Both the position numbers and the translations under genes were made by a program. Of a stretch of 49,810 nucleotides of DNA, positions 24,060-33,047 are shown piece after piece; within the stretch, counting starts at the first letter, position 1, and the number at the start of each line of letters is the position of its first letter. The stretch comes from Fusobacterium sp. (GTDB taxonomy: Bacteria; Cyanobacteriota; Vampirovibrionia; Gastranaerophilales; Gastranaerophilaceae), in the NCBI GenBank assembly GCA_023662905.1, contig JAMPIJ010000001.1:1-49810 (forward strand), given 5' to 3'. The notes beneath the pieces are model-generated. The model was not told where the DNA came from. It did not search any database and worked only from the letters and a program-made list of their open reading frames with translations.

Positions 24060-24500
24060 TTATTCATGCTTGTTCGTTGATATCATTGTAATTAGATTAT
24101 CGAAAACTTCTTGCAGTGGCGTGGTGAAATCTACCGCCATCAGCTCTTGAATCGGTGTCGAAACATCCGTATTCAAAATATCTCCGAGCGGAGCCGACAC
24201 ATCTGTATTCAACAGATTAATAATTCGTTTCTTGAACGATTTCTTTTTATGCGGTCGGCCAACAAAATTCCGCAAATCAATAACTTCTTTTTTCAAATCA
24301 ACACAAGAAAAATCATCTAAAAGAGTTTCTAAAACATTCAAGGTTTCCACCTCATTAATAACAATATTCTCTTTAAAATCTTTTATGTTAATTTCTTTAA
24401 TAGCTTCCATCGCATCTTGTAGAGAAAACTCTTCAACTGCGGCTTTTTTACATTCAACAGGAACAAAAATCTTTTCCTTAGGGCAAGCTGTATTTACCAT
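24060..24500 (-). CDS. Hypothetical protein with three C-terminal repeats, 146 residues
   Basis: The start ATG at 24500 has AAGGAG upstream; the TTG two codons earlier is not preferred. The C-terminal half holds three imperfect repeats: NTDVSAPLGDIL, NTDVSTPIQELM and AVDFTTPLQEVF, after a basic patch (RPHKKKSFKKRI). The N-terminal half is acidic. No signal peptide or membrane segment. No family recognised; the repeats could form short amphipathic helices for binding a partner. Confidence 0.6.
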   Translation of the reverse strand: MVNTACPKEKIFVPVECKKAAVEEFSLQDAMEAIKEINIKDFKENIVINEVETLNVLETLLDDFSCVDLKKEVIDLRNFVGRPHKKKSFKKRIINLLNTDVSAPLGDILNTDVSTPIQELMAVDFTTPLQEVFDNLITMISTNKHE

Positions 24501-24604
24501 AATCAACTCCTTTGCTGTAGAATATTTATCGTATTGCTTAATGACAAACTTTAACTTTTGAGATAGAATATTAACAAACTGTTACAAAGAACCATAAGGA
24601 TATT

Positions 24605-25030
24605 ATGAGAATACGAATAATAATTTTAACGGCCCTAATATTTTGTACTGCAAGGATTTCGACGGTACTGGCAAATGATAACACAAGTTTCACCGAAAGC
24701 CTTAAAAACTGTCAGGAATACTACGGAAGCCAAACAATTGAACTCAATGACATAAAACTTTCAACCACAAAACAAATTCACGGAATGAAAGGGGAAAAAT
24801 GTTCTTATCAGGAAACAATTTCAACAAAGGATTCCAGATATAGCGTAAATTGTATGCTTTCAAAAGAAAATATCAACGAACTGGTAAAAATAATGGATGA
24901 TTTTGAAAACAACGCCGAAAACAAAAAGATAGACCTGAACGACTTTACGCAGGTAGAATCTTCAAGCGTGGTAACAGGTTGGAGCAAATATCTCCAGAAC
25001 CCTGAAATCTGTTCAATAGAAGTCGAATAA
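24605..25030 (+). CDS. Hypothetical secreted protein, 141 residues
   Basis: It has a clear signal peptide (basic MRIR, hydrophobic core, cleavage near VLAND). The mature part contains four cysteines (NCQEYYG, EKCSYQ, NCMLSK, ICSIEVE), which suggests disulfides in the periplasm or outside. The body is acidic and of no recognised family. It ends at a strong terminator, so it is a single-gene unit. Confidence 0.65.
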   Translation: MRIRIIILTALIFCTARISTVLANDNTSFTESLKNCQEYYGSQTIELNDIKLSTTKQIHGMKGEKCSYQETISTKDSRYSVNCMLSKENINELVKIMDDFENNAENKKIDLNDFTQVESSSVVTGWSKYLQNPEICSIEVE

Positions 25031-25056
25031 AAAAGCGCCTTTGAAAGGCGCTTTTT
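25030..25056 (+). terminator. Terminator after the secreted protein
   Basis: AAAAAGCGCCTTTGAAAGGCGCTTTTT is split here as arms AAAAAGCGCC and GGCGCTTTTT around TTTGAAA. It can also serve the convergent small membrane-protein gene. Confidence 0.88.
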
Positions 25057-25060
25057 ATTG

Positions 25061-25375
25061 TTATTTCAACTTATTCTTCTGAATAAACAACAAAATCGCT
25101 TCGTCAACGGACTGCGGTGACTTTAAGGTCGCTTCGTAGTCAATAGTCTTGGTACGTGAACGGCGCAAAATGGCGTTCCAAATTGATAATCCAAGAAAAA
25201 TTGCAAATGATGAAAGCATAACAGCAAACATTACCGTCGCAAATTTGATTATTGCTGAAATCAATTCGGAATTTTCCGGCGCTGCCGCTGTTTGAACAGC
25301 AGAAAGCGTTTCGCCAAAACAAGTTTGCGAAACGCCTAATACTATTAACATTAATATGAATATTCTAAGCTTCAT
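25061..25375 (-). CDS. Small membrane protein, 104 residues
   Basis: It has a signal peptide (MKLRIFILMLIVLGVSQTCFG), a short outer loop and one membrane helix (about residues 44-69, IKFATVMFAVMLSSFAIFLGLSIW), then a basic cytoplasmic tail ending IDYEATLKSPQSVDEAILLFIQKNKLK. This topology is like OadG-type or small accessory subunits, but no family can be fixed. The start overlaps the end of the RNase E/G gene by 11 bases, so it is translationally coupled to it. Confidence 0.65.
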   Translation of the reverse strand: MKLRIFILMLIVLGVSQTCFGETLSAVQTAAAPENSELISAIIKFATVMFAVMLSSFAIFLGLSIWNAILRRSRTKTIDYEATLKSPQSVDEAILLFIQKNKLK

Positions 25376-27182
25376 CTTCTGTTTTTTTAGTTCTAGGTTT
25401 GCGGGTAGTCTTAGAAGAACCGCGGTTTGGACGGCGTTTTGGCTTTTCTTCTGTTGGTTCAGAAGAAGTTTCTGCCGGTGCTTCTTCTACAACCGGTGCA
25501 GAAGCTTCCGGTGCAACGATTACAACTTCTTCGGTTGTTTTAGTAGATTTACGGCCGCGTCTTGCCGGTTTCTTTTTAGGCTCTTCAACAACAGCTTCTA
25601 CCGGTGCTGATTCCACAACGATTTCTGGGGCTGGAGTTTCTGCAACAACAGGTGTTTCCTCAATCTGTGCCAAAACTTCTGCTTCCGGAGTTGTTTCGCC
25701 ATCTTCGCGGTAACGGTTGTTTCTGCCGCGTTTGTTGAATTTATTACGACGATTTTTCTTATTATTGTTTTTTCTTTCTTCTGAAAGATTTTCGTCAACT
25801 GCCGGCGTTTCAACTGTTTCAGAAACCTCAGGTGCCGCGTTGTTTTTATTGTTATTATTTTTCTTGTTAAATGTTGCAATCGGCATTTTAGCCTTAGCGA
25901 CTTTTGCTTTCATTTCGGCTTCTGCTGATGGAGTTGCAAAGTTGAACTCGTTCATAAAGTAGCCGCTGCCCTGACAGTGAGGGCATTTTTTCGTAAAGAT
26001 TTCTGATAAGCTTTGACCTTGGCGGTGACGTGTTAATTCAACAAGTCCGAGGTCAGAAAGCTGACCGACTTGCGGTTTTGCCTTGTCAGGTTCAAGCGCA
26101 AGTTCCATTTCTTCCATAATCGCGAGTTTATCAGCGCGTGAAAGCATATCGATAAAGTCGATAATAATCATACCGCCGATGTTTCTGAGTCGGAGTTGAC
26201 GTGCAATTTCGTGAACCGCTTCGATATTAGTTTTGAGAATTGTTTCATCTTGAGTTGATGAACTTGTGAACTTACCGCTGTTAACGTCGATTACGGTTAG
26301 GGCTTCTGTTTGTTGGATGAAGAGATAACCGCCTGATGGCATGTTAACTTTAACATTCAATGCCGCTTTAATTTCTTTGTGAATATCTTCCGCAATCAAT
26401 AGCGGTTCAGTGCCTTTGTACAAAGTTACCTGAATATTTTTGCTCATGTGCCAGTTTTGCAGGATATTTTGAACACGTGTCATTGCAAACGCAGTGTCAA
26501 CAACGATTTCGCGAACATCATCAGTGCAGGCTTCACGAATAACTCTGTAGAGCAAATCTTGATCACGATAAATCAAGTTTGGCGGTGTAAGGCTTTCGGC
26601 AGAAGTAATAATGTTGTTCCATTTTTCGAGAAGAATTTCCAAATCCTCTTGAATATCTGCTTCTGATTGACCTTCAGCTTCTGTTCTTATGATAACACCG
26701 ACGCCCACCGGTTTAATCAAACTTACGATAGATTTCAAACGTGCGCGTTCTTTGGAGTTTTCAATTTTTTTACTTACGTTGATTCCAGGTTCGTGCGGAA
26801 TCAAAACGAGGAAACGCCCTGGGAGGCTGACTTCTGTCGTAACACGCGGGCCTTTGTGACCTGTAGGTTCTTTAACTACTTGAACAACAAGTTTTTGGTT
26901 AGGTGAAAGCTTGTCTTTCAACGCGCCTTTGCCCATAACGTCCTGAGCGTGAAGAAATCCCATTTTGTCAGAACCAACATCAACGAACGCCGCATCAATA
27001 CTCGGAAGAATATTGTCAACACGCGCAAGATAAACGTCGCCTAATAAAATGTCACCTTTGTGGATAAAAAAGTCCGAAACTTTGCCGTTTTCAAGAACAG
27101 CCGCGATATTGTCGCGTTCAGCTATAATAATTCTTTTTTCGGGATTAGAATTATTATTGTGCCTAAATTTGTCATTTGCCAT
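25365..27182 (-). CDS. Ribonuclease E/G family endoribonuclease
   Basis: This 605-residue protein has the S1 domain (GDVYLARVDNILPSIDAAFVDVG), the 5'-sensor and DNase I-like catalytic core with IDVNSGKF and IIIDFIDM (metal-binding Asp), and a Zn-link CPHCQGSG. A long C-terminal tail follows. It is first Lys/Arg/Asn-rich and then alternates acidic Ala/Pro/Val stretches with basic patches (KKKPARRGRKS, KPKRRPNR). Such tails dock partner proteins or membranes in RNase E. The gene follows a radical SAM gene, an order I know from other bacteria. Confidence 0.94.
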   Translation of the reverse strand: MANDKFRHNNNSNPEKRIIIAERDNIAAVLENGKVSDFFIHKGDILLGDVYLARVDNILPSIDAAFVDVGSDKMGFLHAQDVMGKGALKDKLSPNQKLVVQVVKEPTGHKGPRVTTEVSLPGRFLVLIPHEPGINVSKKIENSKERARLKSIVSLIKPVGVGVIIRTEAEGQSEADIQEDLEILLEKWNNIITSAESLTPPNLIYRDQDLLYRVIREACTDDVREIVVDTAFAMTRVQNILQNWHMSKNIQVTLYKGTEPLLIAEDIHKEIKAALNVKVNMPSGGYLFIQQTEALTVIDVNSGKFTSSSTQDETILKTNIEAVHEIARQLRLRNIGGMIIIDFIDMLSRADKLAIMEEMELALEPDKAKPQVGQLSDLGLVELTRHRQGQSLSEIFTKKCPHCQGSGYFMNEFNFATPSAEAEMKAKVAKAKMPIATFNKKNNNNKNNAAPEVSETVETPAVDENLSEERKNNNKKNRRNKFNKRGRNNRYREDGETTPEAEVLAQIEETPVVAETPAPEIVVESAPVEAVVEEPKKKPARRGRKSTKTTEEVVIVAPEASAPVVEEAPAETSSEPTEEKPKRRPNRGSSKTTRKPRTKKTEDEA

Positions 27183-27201
27183 GATAAAATCCTTTTACTA
27201 A

Positions 27202-29706
27202 CTATAATTTTGTCATATTTTCGTCAAAGAAAGCAATACGTGTAATATTAAACGTCACTTCCGGTGCGATTAATTGCATTACAACATCTGCTCTTACCGC
27301 AGGAATCTCGCTTCCTTGACCGGTTTTTAAGATTATGAACAGACAACCATCTTCAAATCTGTATGATTTTATTGAGTTTTTAATGTCTGTTTTTTTAAGT
27401 AAACCTTTTTTGTTTTTCTTCTCAATAAAAATCTCGTGAGAAGCTAAAACCTTGTCTGTATTGTAGCACAAAGTTTCAAAATCGTAAAGGTCTTTATTAA
27501 AAATTTCGACTTTGTATTCAGCCCATTGCGCAGTATTGTCAATGGATTTGAGGCTTCTGTCGATTTTGTTAATCTCGACGATTTCGCAGCCTGATGGTAG
27601 AACTTTTTCCAACTTTAGTTTGAGTTCATCGCTTGTCAGATCGTCCCAGATGTCGATGTCAACGAGTTCGCAGATACTTTCAGAGAACAACGGCAACGCA
27701 ACACCCATCGAAACGCGCATCGTCGGGTTAAATCCGTAAGAAAACGCGATGTTCAGACCGCTTCTTGAAAGCGATTTCAGGAACGTATTCTGCCAATCAA
27801 GGTGTGAAAAATACTTCAAAATTCCGCACTTTGTGAGTTTTAAACGGTAACGGAACGGAACCGCGTTGTGTTCTTCCGGTTTTCGTGACGGCTTTGGCAG
27901 AGATTTATTTTCGTATTTTGGCGCAAGAACTTTTCTTGTTTTCAAGTTCGGACAAACACCGCAGCCCACGCATCTGTGTTCGCAGGTTGGTGTAAGCTTA
28001 AATTCTGTCGTATTTTCTGCCATCGCAGCATTGTATTCGTTTGCAAACCACTCTTTATTAACACCGATATCAAGAAAATCCCACGGTAAAGGTTCGTTTA
28101 AGCAATAAGTTTTCTGCGCCAAATCAGAAAGTGTGAACCCGAGTTCTTCCGCAGTTTCTTTCCAAACATTTTTGTCGAAATTCTCACCCCACGCGTCCAA
28201 ATAACAGCCTTTTTTATAAAGCGCTTCGATATAATCGCAAAGTTTTGCATCACCTCGCGTCAAAACCGCCTCGATTTCAGACACATATTTTTCATGGTAA
28301 TTAATTTTCAAGCCTTTGATATGCTTTGTTTTGTCTTTCAAATAATGAATATGTTCGGTAACTTTATCCAAATTCATCTGACCGCACCACTGGAACGGTG
28401 TGAACGGCTTCGGTACAAAAATCGAAAGCGTACAGGTCAAATCAAGCGAGTGTAAAAGCCCTTTTTCCTTTTTGAGAAGCTTTGCGCGGTACTTAATTTT
28501 GTTCAAAAGTTCCGCCAACTCGTCCATATCTTCTAACGTTTCAGTCGGAAGCCCGCAAATAAAATAGAATTTAACGCGTGACCAGCCATTTTCATAAAGC
28601 GTCAAAACTGCGTGTAAAATCTGTTCTTCCGAAATATTTTTCTTGATAACATTACGAAGTCTTTGGCTTCCAGCCTCAGGCGCAAGTGTCATAGTTGATT
28701 TACGCACACTCTGAACAAGGTTTGCAAGTTCCAGATTAAACCCGTCAATACGCTGGCTCGGAAGCGAAACTGAAATCTTTCGCTCGTCAAAATCAACCGC
28801 AAGTTCCTTGATAACCTCTTTAATATTAGAATAATCGTTTGATGAAAGCGATAAAAGCGAATATTCATCATAACCGGTGTTATTAACGAGTTCGCGCGTA
28901 ATCTTAACGATTTCCTCGCCAGTACGTTCACGAATAGGCAAAGTCACATGCCCCGGCTGACAAAAACGGCACATTCTGCCGCATCCCCGGCGAATTTCAA
29001 CAACCGCCCTGTCTTGAACAGATGAAGAAAACGGTATCGGATAAGTTTTAGGCGCGGTTTCGTAAGTCAACTGTGCAATACGTTTTTTCACACCGCCGCC
29101 AACCATTGCCGACCAACGACCGGAATTTTCACCCTCAACAAGTGCTTTTATTCGTTCTGCGCGCGGCAAGCCCTTTGTGCGTTCTAAAATTTCGCACGCC
29201 TCAACAATACTGTCCTCACCATCGCCTATCATAAAAACATCAATAAAATCCGCCATAGGCAACGGGTTAAACGCACACGGCCCGCCCGCCATAATAATTG
29301 GATCGTCGTCCGAACGCTCATCGTTTCTATACGGAATCCCGCTCATTTCAAGCATTTTCAGTACAGTCGGATAAGACAATTCATACTGCAAAGAAAATCC
29401 TACAGCGTCAAACTCTTTCAGCGGTCGTTTACTTTCCAACCCGTACAATGTTTCAGGCTGAAAATCTTTCTCAGGCGCGTAAACTCTATCCGCCATAAAC
29501 TCCTCGCGGTCGTTCAAGCAATTATATAATACGCGCAACCCTAAATTACTAATCCCAATCTCATACTTATCAGGGAAAACAAGCGCAAATCTTACTTTCG
29601 CAGCGTCAAAATCCTTTTTAACCGACAAAAACTCATCACCAACATACTGATAAGGTTTATTAGCCTTAAACAGTGCCTCGTGGTACTTTCTAAAAAAACA
29701 TGTCAT
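27202..29706 (-). CDS. B12-binding radical SAM protein fused to a DUF2344 domain
   Basis: This 834-residue protein has an N-terminal B12-binding-like domain (RFALVFPDKYEIGISNLGLRVLYN), then a radical SAM domain with the cluster motif RRGCGRMCRFCQPG, a Cys-rich segment CEHRCVGCGVCPNLKTRKV, and a C-terminal DUF2344 (TIGR03936-like) domain of about 200 residues (YRLKLTKCGILKYFSHLDW ... NIAFSYGFNPTMRVSMGVALPLF). The two halves are separate genes in many bacteria and are often next to rng/rne, as here (20-base gap). Function is unknown; a role in RNA or ribosome modification is an inference. Confidence 0.9.
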   Translation of the reverse strand: MTCFFRKYHEALFKANKPYQYVGDEFLSVKKDFDAAKVRFALVFPDKYEIGISNLGLRVLYNCLNDREEFMADRVYAPEKDFQPETLYGLESKRPLKEFDAVGFSLQYELSYPTVLKMLEMSGIPYRNDERSDDDPIIMAGGPCAFNPLPMADFIDVFMIGDGEDSIVEACEILERTKGLPRAERIKALVEGENSGRWSAMVGGGVKKRIAQLTYETAPKTYPIPFSSSVQDRAVVEIRRGCGRMCRFCQPGHVTLPIRERTGEEIVKITRELVNNTGYDEYSLLSLSSNDYSNIKEVIKELAVDFDERKISVSLPSQRIDGFNLELANLVQSVRKSTMTLAPEAGSQRLRNVIKKNISEEQILHAVLTLYENGWSRVKFYFICGLPTETLEDMDELAELLNKIKYRAKLLKKEKGLLHSLDLTCTLSIFVPKPFTPFQWCGQMNLDKVTEHIHYLKDKTKHIKGLKINYHEKYVSEIEAVLTRGDAKLCDYIEALYKKGCYLDAWGENFDKNVWKETAEELGFTLSDLAQKTYCLNEPLPWDFLDIGVNKEWFANEYNAAMAENTTEFKLTPTCEHRCVGCGVCPNLKTRKVLAPKYENKSLPKPSRKPEEHNAVPFRYRLKLTKCGILKYFSHLDWQNTFLKSLSRSGLNIAFSYGFNPTMRVSMGVALPLFSESICELVDIDIWDDLTSDELKLKLEKVLPSGCEIVEINKIDRSLKSIDNTAQWAEYKVEIFNKDLYDFETLCYNTDKVLASHEIFIEKKNKKGLLKKTDIKNSIKSYRFEDGCLFIILKTGQGSEIPAVRADVVMQLIAPEVTFNITRIAFFDENMTKL

Positions 29707-29717
29707 TGCTATACCTA

Positions 29718-30005
29718 TTATTTCAAATAATTAATAATCTCTAGTGCCAATTCTTTTCTAACTTCATCCGGCGCATTTTTAAGATATTCCATAGCGTGAG
29801 AAACCTTGACGTTCTTGTCATACCAGCGGCGCATAATGTAATTATATTGATCATCCAATGACATTTCGATATCAAAATCAAAATCTTTAAGCTTGCTGAT
29901 GATATGGTCGGCACATCTAACCTGCATATCTTCACTCATTTTTTCCAAAGTGGCAATCGCCTTACTAACAGTCGGATCTACATCATACCAGCGTTTAAAA
30001 AACAT
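29718..30005 (-). CDS. Small protein with two RWYD repeats, 95 residues
   Basis: I start at the ATG at 30005 (MFFKRWYDVDPTVSKAI), preceded by GGGAG; the open frame extends further upstream through the PL-D terminator. The protein is an internal duplication. Unit one is RWYDVDPTVSKAIATLEKM with CADHIISKL; unit two is RWYDKNVKVSHAMEYLKN with ALEIINYLK. Each unit looks like a two-helix module. No known family; the gene lies 11 bases upstream of the radical SAM gene. Confidence 0.65.
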   Translation of the reverse strand: MFFKRWYDVDPTVSKAIATLEKMSEDMQVRCADHIISKLKDFDFDIEMSLDDQYNYIMRRWYDKNVKVSHAMEYLKNAPDEVRKELALEIINYLK

Positions 30006-30042
30006 GTCTCCCGCGCTCCTTTTCTTAAGAAAAGAATACACG

Positions 30043-30067
30043 AAAAAGGCGGATTTGTAAACCCGCC
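30043..30067 (-). terminator. Terminator downstream of PL-D
   Basis: Minus strand GGCGGGTTT, AC, AAATCCGCC followed by TTTTT, with one G-U pair. It lies about 70 bases past the PL-D stop and ahead of the RWYD gene. Confidence 0.8.
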
Positions 30068-30135
30068 CTTTAATATTAACGCTTAATAAACCACCGCCGG
30101 TCAAGACGGTTTCATAACTAAACCCGTACATACCT

Positions 30136-31110
30136 TTAACGTTTGATACACCATAGGGAATGTCTTGCTGTTTTAGGCGCAGAATACCGTATTCCGCCGC
30201 CAGTATCCTGCAAATACGCTTTCTCTGACGAGAGAAGTGAACTAGACCAGAAATCTCCCGAGGTAATCCCCATTAAATCCCTATTATAAAAGACAGCAGC
30301 AAGCTCATCCATATTAGGTAATCTTGATTCTGAATCATTTTCACGACAAGTTTTTCCAGCCTCGTTCCAAGTTGTCGCCACCGAACGATTAATAACAGGT
30401 AACGGCGCAACTACTACAGAATCCGAAGAATAAAGCGCTGTAATGAACCCAACATCTTTACCAACAGTATTCGGCCCCTTACTTCCGTTTAAATCATAAA
30501 TAAAATTGGCACACATTTTTGGCTGAATATAATCCCTAGTAAGATTTTCTAAACCATTTGCCGTACAATACGGGTTATAAAAGACAACAATGCTTTCTCC
30601 GTTTGCGGTTTCAAACGCTGCAGCCTTTGTATCTACTTGTGAATACGAATACGTATACCCTGCGGCACTTCCAGAAAAATTGAACATCGGATTATATGAA
30701 ACTAACGTTTTCGGAAAAGAACTAAACATTTTACGGCCTGAAATATTTGTCACAGTACTAGGAACCCCGCAATCAGATAAATGCTCACTATCGCAGATAT
30801 TGTTAATCTTTAGAACTTTTGATAACCCTGCTGTAACAAAAGTTTCAGCAGCGGTATCTGTTGTATCATTTACCGTTCCGTACCCATTCAAAGACGGCAT
30901 TAATGCAATCGCCTGTGAAAATCTTGCATAAAGCGCTTTTCTTTGCGTGTTCCACGTCCGCTCGTTAATATTGCCAGTTAGCGACGGCAAAGTAATCGCC
31001 GCAACTACGCCAATAATTGTGAGGGATAATAAGATTTCAGCCATTGTAAAACCGGTTAAGTTACTCCCCCCCCCCCCCCCTGCAAAAGTGCATACAAATT
31101 TGTTTTTCAT
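30136..31110 (-). CDS. PL-D: phase-variable pilin-like protein (phase ON, 15 G)
   Basis: This 324-residue protein is readable from ATG 31110. The leader MKNKFVCTFA is followed by five glycines (G15), SNLTG, then the cleavage site G20/F21 and the hydrophobic stalk TMAEILLSLTIIGVVAAITL. Glu at +5 is the usual pilin residue. The body has the block ETFVTAGLSKVLKINNICD, six conserved cysteines, DLNGSKGPNTVGKDVGF and a C-terminal SRLPNMDELAAVF ... FWSSS ... LWCIKR segment. It reads as a type IV pilin-like or pseudopilin subunit placed at the cell surface. The tract of 15 is the longest seen. Confidence 0.9.
   Translation of the reverse strand: MKNKFVCTFAGGGGGSNLTGFTMAEILLSLTIIGVVAAITLPSLTGNINERTWNTQRKALYARFSQAIALMPSLNGYGTVNDTTDTAAETFVTAGLSKVLKINNICDSEHLSDCGVPSTVTNISGRKMFSSFPKTLVSYNPMFNFSGSAAGYTYSYSQVDTKAAAFETANGESIVVFYNPYCTANGLENLTRDYIQPKMCANFIYDLNGSKGPNTVGKDVGFITALYSSDSVVVAPLPVINRSVATTWNEAGKTCRENDSESRLPNMDELAAVFYNRDLMGITSGDFWSSSLLSSEKAYLQDTGGGIRYSAPKTARHSLWCIKR
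31066..31080 (-). repeat. Poly-G tract of PL-D, 15 bases
   Basis: Fifteen consecutive C on the plus strand encode five glycines in the leader. A multiple of three keeps the frame ON. Confidence 0.95.
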
Positions 31111-31134
31111 TTGTTCATCCTTTCTTTTAAATTT

Positions 31135-31163
31135 ATTATAAATTATAATCCCCCTTTTGACAA
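31135..31163 (-). promoter_or_regulatory. PL-D promoter overlapping a terminator
   Basis: Minus strand TTGTCA, 17 bases, TATAAT. The -35 box and half the spacer lie inside the terminator hairpin of the GH57 gene, so cassette and neighbour share bases. Confidence 0.6.
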
Positions 31164-31171
31164 GGGGGATT
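31147..31171 (-). terminator. Terminator of the GH57 gene
   Basis: AATCCCCCTT and AAGGGGGATT form a perfect 10-bp stem around a five-base loop just after the stop codon (31179..31181). The tail on the minus strand is A/T-rich (ATAATTT). Confidence 0.75.
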
Positions 31172-31178
31172 ATTAATT

Positions 31179-32897
31179 TTATTTATAAAGCGGAGCTAAC
31201 TTCGCAGATTGTTGAGGAATTACACCCTCTTCGATTGATTGGTACACTCTGTAATCTATTACAGGGAAGCAGTTATCAATACTTTCGATTTCTTGAAGTT
31301 TTGCTTCGTCAATGTTACCGCTTTCAATCATATCAGCGATAGTTTCAAAGCGTTCAACGTGTTCTCTGAACCTATCTGTTGCGTAGTCCTTAGCCTGCCA
31401 TGTTGTAATCAGGAACGGCCAATCTGAACTTTGTAACAAGAGGTTTTCTCTTGCCAGTTGATTCAACGCGCGGTGGAGAAGTTTATCTTCCGGAATTTCA
31501 GCGTGTTCATCAACGATTGCACACATTCTCTTTTCACAAGAGTGAATAATCGGCCACATCCATTCTGTAAGATGGTTCATCCATACATAGAAATGTCCGC
31601 CTTGACCCCAAGAGCTTTCAGGAATTTGAATAGCTTCTTTCGGAGGATAAGCTTTGAGGTATTCACCTGCTGTCATACGTTCAACTTCCGGAACATAGTT
31701 GTGAAGTTTTTTGATAACCTGTTTGATAAACTCAACACCTTCAAACCACCAGTGTCCGAAAAGTTCTGTATCGAATGAAACCATTACCAAACCATCTTTG
31801 CCAGCGCCTTTTTTGTAGTCGTTTAATAGGTGGTAAAGCATTGTTGTGTAGTGGTCAGAGTTTTCACTAATTTTGTTAAGCGCCAAAACTGGATCATAAA
31901 GCATTTTGTCGCCCAAATCAGTTTTAGAAGAAGTAATTCTCCAGTAGTGCATGCCTGATTTGTCATCTTTTTTGTGGAATTCTCTGAAGCATCCATCTCC
32001 AGGGTATCCGTCAGCCGCAGACCAAACTTGATAGCCTGCTCTGTCGTTACGTCCCATAACCGCAACTTGTGCGTCTGGAAGCCAGTAAGCAGAATAAGTA
32101 TCGTAGCCTGTTGCAGGTCTTTCTGGAAGCGGAATGTATTCAATGTTACCGTAAATACCGATTACGCGGCGGTTTCCGATAGAGTTTCCGCCCTCGATAA
32201 CGTGAGATTCGGTAAAGAAGTATTCAATATCGTTGTTTTGAAGAGTAACTTCAATCGCCGGACGCCATTTCTTTTCGCCGTCTTTGCCAACGTATTCATA
32301 ACCTTGACGGTAAGCACATTCAGGAAGCCAGCAGCCTCTTGCACGTTTTCCGAAAAGTCTTTCTGTTGTATCAGAACCAACTTTAAACTGAGCGTTCAAG
32401 TTGCTATCAGTTGCAAGCAACGGAGAAAATCCGTGAGTTGCGCCCGATGTTGTAATCTCAATACATCCTAAATCCTGATATTTTTTGAACTGTGCAATCA
32501 AATCCATGCCGTATTTGTTAACGAATGAATCTTTAATATGATTGAACCAGTCAAAATAATATTTTGCGAGATATTTAAGGTGTTGAGAGTGCGGAACTTT
32601 TTCATCCGGATATCTATCTAAATCCTTAGACACTTGAGCAATTCTTGAATCTAAATATTTAACAAAACCTTCTTTAAGATGCTGGTCATTAAGCTGTTCC
32701 GCAAGGATTGGAGTAATCCCAACTGTTAATTTAGCTTTAATCCCTTCATCATATAATTCGGATATTGCATTAAGTAAAGGCACGTAAGTTTCTGCCATAC
32801 ATTCGTACAGGTTTTCTTCCCCGAACGGCCACATTCCCGCTTTTCTATAATACGGGAGGTGACTATGCAACATGAACACGAATTGTCCAACCGTCAT
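31179..32897 (-). CDS. Family GH57 1,4-alpha-glucan branching enzyme
   Basis: This 572-residue GH57 protein has the motifs FVFMLHSHLPYYRKAG (motif 1), GCWLPECAYRQGY with nucleophile Glu193, VSFDTELFGHWWFEG with acid/base Asp376, and a C-terminal helical (DUF1957-like) domain with ESSWGQGGHFYVWMN. This layout matches glycogen branching enzymes of the GH57 type, which form alpha-1,6 branches. I start at the Met five codons into the open frame (32897) because GGAGG sits five bases upstream. It fits with the GT35 homologue in a glycogen pathway. Confidence 0.9.
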   Translation of the reverse strand: MTVGQFVFMLHSHLPYYRKAGMWPFGEENLYECMAETYVPLLNAISELYDEGIKAKLTVGITPILAEQLNDQHLKEGFVKYLDSRIAQVSKDLDRYPDEKVPHSQHLKYLAKYYFDWFNHIKDSFVNKYGMDLIAQFKKYQDLGCIEITTSGATHGFSPLLATDSNLNAQFKVGSDTTERLFGKRARGCWLPECAYRQGYEYVGKDGEKKWRPAIEVTLQNNDIEYFFTESHVIEGGNSIGNRRVIGIYGNIEYIPLPERPATGYDTYSAYWLPDAQVAVMGRNDRAGYQVWSAADGYPGDGCFREFHKKDDKSGMHYWRITSSKTDLGDKMLYDPVLALNKISENSDHYTTMLYHLLNDYKKGAGKDGLVMVSFDTELFGHWWFEGVEFIKQVIKKLHNYVPEVERMTAGEYLKAYPPKEAIQIPESSWGQGGHFYVWMNHLTEWMWPIIHSCEKRMCAIVDEHAEIPEDKLLHRALNQLARENLLLQSSDWPFLITTWQAKDYATDRFREHVERFETIADMIESGNIDEAKLQEIESIDNCFPVIDYRVYQSIEEGVIPQQSAKLAPLYK

Positions 32898-33047
32898 TTT
32901 AGCCTCCATTTCTTATTCTAGTATATGAATATTAATCCATATTCTTACATGATTTAATATAGCACAAACGGGTAGAAAAAATAATCCTTTAGGATTAATT
33001 CGTGGGTGTATTTGTTACAAAAGTTTACATGTTTGCCCTGGGCGGAA

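Noticed and set aside
25399-25962. Open frames opposite the RNase E/G tail
   Set aside because: They mirror the repetitive Ala/Pro/Glu codons of the real gene and have no ribosome sites.
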